Of a stretch of 64,000 nucleotides of DNA, positions 27,665 to 34,810 are shown one piece after another. The notes under the pieces are model-generated. The model had not been told where the DNA came from. It did no database searches and saw nothing but the letters and a program-made list of their open reading frames with translations. The stretch is from Corynebacterium urealyticum DSM 7109 (GTDB lineage: Bacteria > Actinomycetota > Actinomycetes > Mycobacteriales > Mycobacteriaceae). The stretch covers positions 186,001-250,000 of the forward strand of contig NC_010545.1 in the NCBI RefSeq assembly GCF_000069945.1, in the 5' to 3' direction. The translations under genes were made by a program, and so were the position numbers. Each line of letters starts with the position of its first letter. Position 1 is the first letter of the stretch.

Positions 27665-29233
27665 TTAGCCGATCGCGTTGTGCTCCCAGGCGGAAAGGCC
27701 GGCGGTCGCACCGGTACCCGTGGCGATCACGATCTGCTTGAACGGCACGGTGGCGCAGTCGCCAGCGCCGTAGACACCCGGCACGTTGGTCTTGCCCTTG
27801 GCGTCGATGACGATCTCGCCCATCTGGTTCAGCTCCACGCCGGAGCCCTCCAGCCACTTGGTGTTCGGTAGCAGGCCGATCTGGATGAACAGGCCGGAAA
27901 GCTCGAGGGTCTTCTCCTCACCGGTGGTGCGGTCCTCGTACTTCAGGCCGGTGACCTCCTTGCCATTGCCGATGATCTCCTTCGTCGCCGCGGAGGTGAC
28001 GATGTCGACGTTCTTCAGGCTGCGCAGGGTGTCCATGAGGACGTCGTCAGCGCGGCAGGTGTCTGCGAACTCCAGGACGGTGAGGTGGTTGACCACGCCG
28101 GCGAGGTCGATGGCGGCCTCGATGCCGGAGTTACCGCCACCAATGACGGCGATGTCCTTGCCCTTGAACAGCGGGCCATCACAGTGCGGGCAGAAGGAGA
28201 CACCCTTGTTGCGGTACTCGTCCTCGCCCGGCACACCCATGAGTCGCCAGTTCGCGCCGGTGGCGACGATGACCTCGCGGGCCTTGAGGGAGGCGTTCTC
28301 GCCGAAGTGGACGGTGCTGAGTTCGCCGTCCTTGCCCGGGGTCAGGCCGGTTGCGGACTGCGCCTTGATGACGTCGATCTCGTAGTCGTTGACGTGCGCC
28401 TCGAGGTTCGCCGCGAAGGACTGGCCATCGGTCTTCGGGACGGAGCTGTAGTTCTCGATGGACTGGGTATCCAGCACCTGGCCACCGAAGCGCTCACCGA
28501 CGAGGCCGACGCGCAGGCCCTTACGGGCGACGTAGATCGCGGAGGTCGCGCCTGCCGGGCCCTGACCGACGACGAGGACGTCGTAGGGCTCCTTCTCATT
28601 GAGCTTCGCAGCCTCGCGCTCCGCGTGGCCGTCGTCGAGGCGGGCGACGAAGTCCTGGATGTCCATGCGGCCGGAGGCGAACTCCTCGCCGTTGAGGTAG
28701 ACGGTCGGGACGGCCTGGATGCCCTTCTCGTTGACCTCGTCCTGGAAGAGGGAGCCTTCCACCGCGGTGTGCTTGATCCGCGGGTTGATGACGGACATCG
28801 CGTTCAGTGCCTGCACCACGGTCGGGCAGTTCTGGCAGGTCAGGGACATGTAGGTCGTGAACTCGAAGTCCCCGTCCAGGGCTGCGACCTGGTCGATGAG
28901 GTCCTGCTCTTCCTTGATCGGGTTACCGCCGACCTGGAGGAGTGCCAGCACCAGGGAGCTGAACTCGTGACCCATCGGGATGCCCGCGAAGCTGACGCCG
29001 ACGTCGCTGCCTGCACGCTGAATGGTGAAGGAAGGCTTGCGCTCGTGCAGCTCGTCGTCCTGGCGGGCGGTGATGTTATCGGAGAGTGCCGCGATGTCCT
29101 CGAGCAGCTGCTTGAGGTCTGCGGACTGGCTGCGGTCGTCGAGGGAGTAAACGAGCTCGACCTTCTCGGTGATGCGGTCGACCAGCTGGCTGAGCTGGGC
29201 CTTCAGGTTGTCATCTAGGAGCTTCTTGGCCAT
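27665..29233 (-). CDS. ahpF: alkyl hydroperoxide reductase subunit F
   Basis: The 522-aa flavoprotein disulfide reductase passes electrons from NAD(P)H to AhpC. The N-terminal tandem thioredoxin-fold domain has its redox pair C133-QN-C136. The thioredoxin-reductase-like part has FAD motif VVGQGPAGAT, the redox pair C348-PH-C351, an NAD(P) motif IGGGNSGIEAA and the terminal FAD motif GVYGAGDC. All four Cys of a functional AhpF are present. It lies downstream of ahpC on the same strand, with a 189-bp gap holding a strong hairpin. This is the enteric-type AhpC/AhpF pair rather than the mycobacterial AhpC/AhpD pair. Confidence 0.95.
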   Translation of the reverse strand: MAKKLLDDNLKAQLSQLVDRITEKVELVYSLDDRSQSADLKQLLEDIAALSDNITARQDDELHERKPSFTIQRAGSDVGVSFAGIPMGHEFSSLVLALLQVGGNPIKEEQDLIDQVAALDGDFEFTTYMSLTCQNCPTVVQALNAMSVINPRIKHTAVEGSLFQDEVNEKGIQAVPTVYLNGEEFASGRMDIQDFVARLDDGHAEREAAKLNEKEPYDVLVVGQGPAGATSAIYVARKGLRVGLVGERFGGQVLDTQSIENYSSVPKTDGQSFAANLEAHVNDYEIDVIKAQSATGLTPGKDGELSTVHFGENASLKAREVIVATGANWRLMGVPGEDEYRNKGVSFCPHCDGPLFKGKDIAVIGGGNSGIEAAIDLAGVVNHLTVLEFADTCRADDVLMDTLRSLKNVDIVTSAATKEIIGNGKEVTGLKYEDRTTGEEKTLELSGLFIQIGLLPNTKWLEGSGVELNQMGEIVIDAKGKTNVPGVYGAGDCATVPFKQIVIATGTGATAGLSAWEHNAIG

Positions 29234-29340
29234 GGTTAGCTGCCTCCTTCAAGGCGTTGTGTGTCATGCGGGCCGGTGTGGGCGTTGATTTATGAGGATT
29301 TTTGGGATGCCGCGAGGTGTGCGGCGAAGGGTAAAGGAAA

Positions 29341-29369
29341 GGGCGGGCGGGCGCACTGCCCGCCCGCCC
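29341..29369 (-). terminator. GC-only hairpin between ahpC and ahpF
   Basis: GGGCGGGCGGGC and GCCCGCCCGCCC form a 12-bp stem with a 5-nt loop. On the minus strand it lies after the ahpC stop and is followed by CTTTCCTTTACCC. It may terminate or attenuate the ahpC transcript so that ahpF is made at a lower level. Confidence 0.65.
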
Positions 29370-29422
29370 TTAGCATTTGCGGCTGCGAGCTTGAGCCGCT
29401 TAAAAGATCTGGAAGCTAAAGG

Positions 29423-29986
29423 CTAGATCTTGCCAACCAGGTCGATGCCCGGGGTCAGGGTGTCCTGGCCCTCTTCCCACTTCGCCGGGCAGACCTCGCC
29501 TGGGTGCTCAGCGACGTACTGAGCAGCCTTGATCTTGCGGACCAGCTCGGAAGCGTCGCGGCCGATGCCCTCGGCGGTCTGCTCGATGTACTGGATGATG
29601 CCCTGCGGGTCGACCAGGAAGGTCGCGCGGTCGGCCTGGCCGACGCCCTCGCGCATGTTCTGGAAGTTGCGGGTCAGGTCGCCGTTGGAGTCGCCGATCA
29701 TCGGGTAGTTGACCTTGCCGACCTCCTCGGAGGACTCGTGCCAAGCCTTGTGGACGAAGTGGGAGTCGGTGGAGACACCGTAAACCTCGACGCCCATCTT
29801 CTGCAGCTCCTCGTAGTGGTCTGCGAGGTCGCCGAGCTCGGTCGGGCAGACGAAGGTGAAGTCGCCTGGGTAGAAGAAGAAGACGGACCACTTGCCGAGG
29901 ACGTCGTCCTTGCTGACCTCGGAGAACTCACCGTTGTGGAAAACCGGGTTCTTGAAATCCAGAATCTCAGTGTTGATCAGAGACAT
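29423..29986 (-). CDS. ahpC: alkyl hydroperoxide reductase AhpC (2-Cys peroxiredoxin)
   Basis: The 187-aa typical 2-Cys peroxiredoxin reduces H2O2, organic peroxides and peroxynitrite. The peroxidatic Cys47 lies in FVCPTEL and the resolving Cys in [11 protein letters not shown] 29986 has a strong GGAAGGAAG site and gives exactly the usual family length; the open frame upstream is not needed. Its reductant AhpF is encoded downstream. A promoter on the minus strand is proposed at 30140-30167, giving a leader of roughly 145 nt. Confidence 0.97.
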   Translation of the reverse strand: MSLINTEILDFKNPVFHNGEFSEVSKDDVLGKWSVFFFYPGDFTFVCPTELGDLADHYEELQKMGVEVYGVSTDSHFVHKAWHESSEEVGKVNYPMIGDSNGDLTRNFQNMREGVGQADRATFLVDPQGIIQYIEQTAEGIGRDASELVRKIKAAQYVAEHPGEVCPAKWEEGQDTLTPGIDLVGKI

Positions 29987-30139
29987 AGGAACTTCCTTCC
30001 TGCATTGTCGCTTGAATTGTCTGCCCTGTGGTGACCGGGCGCGCAGGCCGGTCGTGGCCTGCGGAATTCCCGGGGTGGGCATTCACTATTTAAGGGTACC
30101 TAGCTGCGGCGGGCTTCGCTGCCGTAGCTTCTGCTCATT

Positions 30140-30167
30140 AATATAGCACAACCTTTAAATACTGCAA
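30140..30167 (-). promoter_or_regulatory. candidate ahpC promoter
   Basis: On the minus strand TTGCAG (30162-30167) and TATATT (30140-30145) are 16 bp apart. The surrounding AT-rich 40 bp stand out from the GC-rich neighbourhood. Several CTAT/ATAG-like half-sites nearby could bind a peroxide regulator such as OxyR, but the match is not good enough to call. Confidence 0.5.
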
Positions 30168-30310
30168 GCCACAATAGGTGGGGATTATTAAAAAAGGCTT
30201 CCGTTATCTGGCTGCGGGCGGGCGGGGGCTCTGCCGCGAGGGAGGGGTTGACCGGCTCGGTGTGGCGCCGAGGCGACTGGCGGCCTTGTTGTGTCGCGCC
30301 AGCACCGCGC
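30168..30310. other. gene-free stretch upstream of the repeats
   Basis: This segment between the ahpC promoter and the tandem repeats has no convincing reading frame, RNA gene or recognisable signal. It forms part of a gene-free kilobase (29987-31034). Confidence 0.5.
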
Positions 30311-30410
30311 GCGTTCTGCAGATGGCGAATGCGTTTTGCGGATGACGTGTGCGTTTTGCGGGTGGCGTGTGCGTTTTGCGGGTGGCGTGTGTGTTTTGCA
30401 GAGTTTGATG
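30311..30410. repeat. 20-bp tandem repeat, about five units
   Basis: Consecutive 20-bp units start at 30311, 30331, 30351, 30371 and 30391. Units three and four are identical (GCGTTTTGCGGGTGGCGTGT); the first two differ at a few positions. The last unit begins the same way (GTGTTTTGC) and then turns into the left arm of the 58-bp hairpin. Confidence 0.85.
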
Positions 30411-30450
30411 CCGGAAATTGAGGGAAAAGCGACATCAAACTCTGCAAAAC
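30393..30450. repeat. 58-bp hairpin element, copy 1
   Basis: The 18-bp arm GTTTTGCAGAGTTTGATG at 30393-30410 is perfectly complementary to 30433-30450, with a 22-nt loop. The same 58 bp occur without change at 30648-30705. The element lies in a gene-free region between ahpC and the sulfur transporter. Confidence 0.9.
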
Positions 30451-30463
30451 GGATCAGTGGGGT

Positions 30464-30540
30464 GGGGTGGCTGGGTTGATGCGGCGGGTGGAGGGGTGGC
30501 TGGGTTGATGCGGCGGGTGGAGGGGTGGCTGGGTTGTCGC
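30464..30540. repeat. 29-bp tandem repeat, about 2.6 units
   Basis: GGGGTGGCTGGGTTG recurs at 30464, 30493 and 30522 with a period of 29 bp. The first two units are identical; the third breaks off after about 15 bp. It lies between the two 58-bp hairpin copies. Confidence 0.85.
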
Positions 30541-30647
30541 GGCGCGCAGCGGGGGTGCGGCGGATGCTCCGCCAGTGTCGTGTGCCTGCCGCGCGAGCAG
30601 TGTGTGCGGCGCCGCCACGCGAGTCCCGTCATATGGCCGCCTTGTGT

Positions 30648-30705
30648 GTTTTGCAGAGTTTGATGCCGGAAATTGAGGGAAAAGCGACATCAAACTCTGC
30701 AAAAC
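30648..30705. repeat. 58-bp hairpin element, copy 2
   Basis: This is an exact direct copy of 30393-30450, including the loop, 255 bp further on. Flanks share only TGT before and CG(G/C) after, so the repeated unit is essentially the hairpin itself. Confidence 0.9.
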
Positions 30706-30851
30706 GCACAGGGTGGGGACTGGGCTTAGGCGCGCGGTGAGGGGTGTAGTGGGAGGTGGCGTTAGGGGAGGGCTGCGAGGGGTGGGGCTCTCGGTGGCGC
30801 CGGGTAGAGCTATCAGGTGGGTGTCGGGTGGCGCTTGATGGGGGCGAGGTA

Positions 30852-30867
30852 TAGACCGCATGGTCTG
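30852..30867. promoter_or_regulatory. McbR-like operator 1
   Basis: TAGAC-CGCATG-GTCTG matches 9 of 10 positions of the operator reported for C. glutamicum McbR, TAGAC-N6-GTCTA. McbR represses methionine, cysteine and sulfur-assimilation genes. The downstream gene is a thiosulfate-type transporter. Binding is inferred from the motif. Confidence 0.55.
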
Positions 30868-30929
30868 CTGTTCTTGTTGCGATTTTATGGTTTCCTAGCT
30901 GCGTAGATAGGGGGATGTCGGGTGCAATG

Positions 30930-30945
30930 TAGACAGTTCGGTATG
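30930..30945. promoter_or_regulatory. McbR-like operator 2
   Basis: TAGAC-AGTTCG-GTATG matches 8 of 10 positions of TAGAC-N6-GTCTA and ends 8 bp before the proposed -35 element. Confidence 0.45.
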
Positions 30946-30953
30946 TTTTGCGC

Positions 30954-30982
30954 TTTACAAACTTCCGGTGGGGTACTAATGT
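30954..30982 (+). promoter_or_regulatory. candidate promoter of the YedE-TusA gene
   Basis: TTTACA (30954-30959) and TAATGT (30977-30982) are 17 bp apart, placing the start of transcription near 30989 and a leader of about 45 nt before ATG 31035. McbR-like boxes flank it on both sides. Confidence 0.5.
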
Positions 30983-30995
30983 TCTCGCTCATACA

Positions 30996-31011
30996 TAGAC
31001 AGATCGGTTCA
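30996..31011. promoter_or_regulatory. McbR-like operator 3
   Basis: TAGAC-AGATCG-GTTCA matches 8 of 10 positions of TAGAC-N6-GTCTA and shares TAGACAG-TCGGT with operator 2, 66 bp away. It lies just past the predicted transcription start, a position suited to repression. Confidence 0.45.
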
Positions 31012-31034
31012 TTACTGACAGAAAAGAGAGACAC

Positions 31035-32516
31035 ATGATCATCACCGGCCTCGCGCTCGGCGTGGTACTCGGATGGGTTATGCAACGTGGCAGGTTCTGC
31101 GTCACCGGCATGATCCGCGATATCTTCCTCAACAAGACGTGGCGCGGATTCACCGCCCTCCTTATCGTCATCGCCGTCCACGCCGTGGGCCTGGCGGCAC
31201 TGACCACCGCCGGGGTCATTACCCCGGATTACAAGGAATTCGCCCCGCTGGCCGTGACCCTCGGCGGTCTGCTCTTCGGCGCGGGCATCGTGCTCGCCGG
31301 CGGCTGCGCATCCGGTACCTGGTACCGCTCGGCGGAGGGCCTCATCGGCTCCTGGCTGGCGCTGATCTTTTACGCGGGTAGTGCTGCTGCCATGAAGGGT
31401 GGCGCGCTGAACTCCCTCAACGAGGGCCTGCGCAGCTGGACCCTCCCGCTGACCACCATTAACGCCTCCCTGGGCATCTCCGTCTGGTGGCTGGTGATCC
31501 CATTCGCCATCGGCGTGGCCTTCCTGACCCGCCACTTCCTCGCCGAAGAGGCAGCCGCCCCGAAGATGGCCACCCTGAAGCCGAAGAAGACCGGCCTGGC
31601 ACACATCCTCGCGGAGAAGCCCTGGCACTTCTACCCAACCGCAGCAATCATCGGTGTGCTCGGCGTGATCGCGTGGCCGCTCTCCGCAGCCACCGGCCGC
31701 AACGACGGCCTCGGCATCACCAGCCCGTCCTCCAACCTCTCCAAGTTCCTCATCAGCGGTGAGGACACCGTGGACTGGGGCGTGCTGCTGGTCCTCGGCC
31801 TGCTGGTCGGCGCATTCTTTGCCGCCAAGGCCTCCGGTGAGTTCCGCCTGCGCCTGCCGTCCGCTAACCAGGCCGTGCGCTCCGTCGTCGGCGGCATCCT
31901 GATGGGCGTCGGCGCCTCCGCCGCCGGCGGCTGCACCGTCGGCAACGGCATGGTCCAGACTTCCCTGTTCAGCTACCAGGGTTGGGTCGCGCTGCTGTTC
32001 ATCTCCATCGGTATCTGGGCGGCAGCCAAGCTGTGGCTCAAGCCCACCGACGCCGTCCCGGGCCAGAGCGCACAGCCGAAGCAGGACACCCCGAAGGCTG
32101 ACGCTACCCCGACCGTCGCAGCTCCGGCCGCGCAGTCCGCAGAGGCTGCCGACCTGCAGTCCGCCGGCGCGCAGTACGGCTTCCAGACCGCCGGCGTGGC
32201 CCTCCTGGAGCGTCCGCAGGTTGCGACGGCCGCCGGGTCGACGTCCGTAAACACCGGCACCACGACCGGCCTGGAGCTGGTCGGGGACCGTACCTACAAG
32301 CTGGATTCCCTCGGCGCGGTCTGCCCCTTCCCGCTGATCGACGCCAAGGCTGCCATCGCGCAGCTGGAGGTCGGCGACTCCCTGCAGATCGACTTCGACT
32401 GCACCCAGGCCACCGACGCCATCCCGCGCTGGGCGGCCACCGACGGTCACGAGGTGACGAACTTCGAGCAGACTGACGAGGCTGGCTGGACGATCACCGT
32501 CAAGAAGGGTGAATAG
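31035..32516 (+). CDS. YeeE/YedE thiosulfate-type transporter fused to TusA domain
   Basis: The 493-aa protein joins a polytopic YeeE/YedE (TsuA-like) transporter, about residues 1-335, to a C-terminal TusA/SirA sulfur-carrier domain from about 418. The transporter half has the conserved Cys motifs RGRFCVTGM, LAGGCASGTWY and AAGGCTVGNGM, which in TsuA line the thiosulfate path. The TusA half has the sulfur-accepting CPFP motif (AVCPFPLIDAKAAI). An Ala/Pro/Thr-rich linker connects them. In other bacteria the partner TusA-like protein TsuB is separate; fusion would pass sulfur directly to the carrier on the cytoplasmic side. ATG 31035 follows AAAAGAGAGACAC. Regulation by McbR is suggested by three upstream boxes. 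Confidence 0.9.
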   Translation: MIITGLALGVVLGWVMQRGRFCVTGMIRDIFLNKTWRGFTALLIVIAVHAVGLAALTTAGVITPDYKEFAPLAVTLGGLLFGAGIVLAGGCASGTWYRSAEGLIGSWLALIFYAGSAAAMKGGALNSLNEGLRSWTLPLTTINASLGISVWWLVIPFAIGVAFLTRHFLAEEAAAPKMATLKPKKTGLAHILAEKPWHFYPTAAIIGVLGVIAWPLSAATGRNDGLGITSPSSNLSKFLISGEDTVDWGVLLVLGLLVGAFFAAKASGEFRLRLPSANQAVRSVVGGILMGVGASAAGGCTVGNGMVQTSLFSYQGWVALLFISIGIWAAAKLWLKPTDAVPGQSAQPKQDTPKADATPTVAAPAAQSAEAADLQSAGAQYGFQTAGVALLERPQVATAAGSTSVNTGTTTGLELVGDRTYKLDSLGAVCPFPLIDAKAAIAQLEVGDSLQIDFDCTQATDAIPRWAATDGHEVTNFEQTDEAGWTITVKKGE

Positions 32517-32613
32517 TCCGCTAACGGGACCGAAAAACTAAATAAAAACCCCAGGGGTGGGTGGCTGCTTCCTGCTAACTTTGGAAACCAAAGTAAGGGA
32601 AGGAAGCAACCTC

Positions 32614-34641
32614 ATGCGAGCGAGAAACCAGCATGCAACGCCACGGGAAGCCAGCTTGGCGCCCGCAGGAACGGCCCGCCCCGAGCACAGCACCGGTCTT
32701 TCCGGCCGGGTGCGCAGCAGCGTTAAGCACCGCAGCGCGATGGTCTTTGCCATCGCGCTGTTGCTGTCTCTGGCCGGGATCGTCGTCCCCTTCGGGCAGC
32801 CACAAGCCGCGGCGGAAGCCAAGGACATCCCGCCGACCATGCTGATCCTCGACGCCTCCGGCTCCATGATGGCCCGCGACGCGGGCGGCCAGACCCGCCT
32901 GGACGCCGCAAAGGAGGCCTCCAAGAACTTCTCCCGTTCCGTCTCCGAGGAATCCGAGCTGGGCTTCATGGTTTACGGCACCAAGGTCGGCAACTCCCCG
33001 GAGGAGCGAGAGGCCGGCTGTAAGGACGTCACCACCCTGCTGCCCGTGGGCAAGGGGAACGCGGGCAAGATCTCTGGTGAGGTGGACAAGGTCAACGCCT
33101 CCGGCCACACCCCCATGGGTCCGGCCCTGAAGCAGGCCGCCAAGGAGCTGCCTAACGAGGGCGAGCGTTCCATTGTGCTGGTCTCCGACGGCGAGGACAC
33201 CTGCGCCCCGCCGCCGGTCTGCGACGTCGCCAAGGATCTGCACAAGCAGGGCATCGACCTGACCATCAACACCGTCGGCTTCCTGGTCGACCCGGCCGCC
33301 CGCAAGGAGCTGCAGTGCATCGCCGAGGCCGGCGGTGGCGAGTACCTGGACGCCCAGGACGCCGAGTCCCTCGCCGAGTCCATGAAGGTTCTGGCCACCC
33401 GCACCGCCCAGACCGCGGAGTCCAACGCCCCGGAGATTAAGGGCGGGGACGACGAGGCCTCGGCCGCCGAGGTGCCGGAGGACGTCGATCTCTTCTCCAC
33501 CCCGCTGCGCGAGAAGTCCGGTGGTGCGAAGGAGGACGAGGACGGTGCCGAGTACTTCACCACCCCCATCGCGGAGGGGGAGCGCCTCGCGATCAGCGTG
33601 GCCACGATGCCGCCGCCGTCCCAGGGCAGCAAGCTCGGCGTCGGCAAGAACTTCGCCATCAAGGTCGACGTCGACGAGGCTCAGTGCTACCTCGACAACG
33701 ACAACGCCACCGGAATCATCGACTCCAACGGCCCCTTCTTTGCCTCCTGGACCACGAAGCAGGCCGGCGAGGACTGCCCCGCCGGGGACTTCCGCTTCAA
33801 GGTGGTGCGCACCAGCGGCCCGTATAAGGGCCAGGAGATCCCTGCCGAGGTCACCATCAAGCGCCTGCAAAATGAAGATCTCTCGGACGTTCCAGAGCCC
33901 TTCGCTGAAGATGAGGACGCTAATCGTAAGGAGCCGAGCGCAGCCGGCGAGCCCCGCAAGGTGACCCCGGGCGCATGGTTCGACGACGCCACCGAGCTGA
34001 ACGCGGATGCCAAGGAGACCGTAACTGCGGACATCGTCCCGGGCGAGGCGCACGTCTACAAGATCAAGACCGACTACGGCCAGCAGCTACGCGGCGGAAT
34101 CAAGGTGACCAGCGAGCCGCCGAAGGACCACTACGCGGAGATCAAGCAGCTGGACGTCAACGTCCTGAACTCCGCCCGCCAGAAGGCGGCGAACCCGGAG
34201 TCCATTCCGGTCAACGAGGGTGATTCCATTGCCTTCGGTAACCCCGCCCGCGTGAACTACCGCAACATGGTGGGCGACGGGAAGGAACAACCGAGCGACG
34301 TTGGCGCCCGGAAGGCCTGGCTGGACGGGGAGCAGTACATCGTCATCTTCCTGAACAAGAGCCTGCACGCGGGTGATAACCGCGACATCAGCCAGGACAA
34401 GAACGCCACCGCCACCTACGAGCTCACCACCGAGCTGGTGGGGGAGAAGATCCCGGGCCCGAGCTTCGAGAAGGTCTCCAACGACACCGAGATCGAGGAG
34501 AGCGAGAAGGCCGAGGAGCCGAAGGAAACCGAGCAGGCTGCTGCCGAGGAGGGCAGCTCCATCAACTGGTTCCTGATCGGCGCGGGCGTGCTCGTGGTGC
34601 TCGCCGTGGCCCTGGTGGCTCTGACCCGACGCGGGCGCTAG
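32614..34641 (+). CDS. membrane-anchored VWA domain protein
   Basis: The 675-aa exported protein has an N-terminal signal or anchor (MVFAIALLLSLAGIVVPF) preceded by a 35-residue basic tail. A von Willebrand factor A domain has an intact MIDAS motif starting at D80 (DASGSMM) and spans about 75-265. A long acidic, beta-rich extracellular region follows, and a C-terminal helix (FLIGAGVLVVLAVALVALT) ends in RRGR. ATG 32614 is supported by GGGAAGGAAG; the frame upstream is open but lacks a site. VWA domains bind protein ligands through a metal ion; the ligand here is unknown. It is preceded by the transporter gene (97-bp gap) and followed by a strong terminator. Confidence 0.87.
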   Translation: MRARNQHATPREASLAPAGTARPEHSTGLSGRVRSSVKHRSAMVFAIALLLSLAGIVVPFGQPQAAAEAKDIPPTMLILDASGSMMARDAGGQTRLDAAKEASKNFSRSVSEESELGFMVYGTKVGNSPEEREAGCKDVTTLLPVGKGNAGKISGEVDKVNASGHTPMGPALKQAAKELPNEGERSIVLVSDGEDTCAPPPVCDVAKDLHKQGIDLTINTVGFLVDPAARKELQCIAEAGGGEYLDAQDAESLAESMKVLATRTAQTAESNAPEIKGGDDEASAAEVPEDVDLFSTPLREKSGGAKEDEDGAEYFTTPIAEGERLAISVATMPPPSQGSKLGVGKNFAIKVDVDEAQCYLDNDNATGIIDSNGPFFASWTTKQAGEDCPAGDFRFKVVRTSGPYKGQEIPAEVTIKRLQNEDLSDVPEPFAEDEDANRKEPSAAGEPRKVTPGAWFDDATELNADAKETVTADIVPGEAHVYKIKTDYGQQLRGGIKVTSEPPKDHYAEIKQLDVNVLNSARQKAANPESIPVNEGDSIAFGNPARVNYRNMVGDGKEQPSDVGARKAWLDGEQYIVIFLNKSLHAGDNRDISQDKNATATYELTTELVGEKIPGPSFEKVSNDTEIEESEKAEEPKETEQAAAEEGSSINWFLIGAGVLVVLAVALVALTRRGR

Positions 34642-34693
34642 AGCTCAACCGGCACCAGCCCAACCGGAGCCAAGCAAAACGCTAAGCACAACG

Positions 34694-34742
34694 AAGCCCC
34701 GGCCCTGCCACTGAATCAATCTCAGTGGCAGGGCCGGGGCTT
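34694..34742. terminator. strong bidirectional terminator
   Basis: AAGCCCCGGCCCTGCCACTGA pairs over 21 bp with its complement ending at 34742, around a 7-nt loop. It lies between the convergent VWA and fadB genes and can end transcripts from both sides. Confidence 0.88.
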
Positions 34743-34810
34743 TAACTGTGCCCTGGTAATGCCAGGGGGCTAGCCGCGGGAAGCCCTTGCGAGCTCCCCG
34801 CACGCACCTG

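Noticed and set aside
30090..30180. OxyR operator upstream of ahpC
   Set aside because: Several CTAT/ATAG-like words occur but not with the spacing of the known consensus; evidence is too weak.
30311..30540. CRISPR array
   Set aside because: Units are directly contiguous (20 and 29 bp periods) with no unique spacers, and no cas gene is present.
30083..31034. Small genes in the gene-free kilobase
   Set aside because: Open frames here run through the tandem repeats and hairpins, give repetitive peptides and lack ribosome sites.
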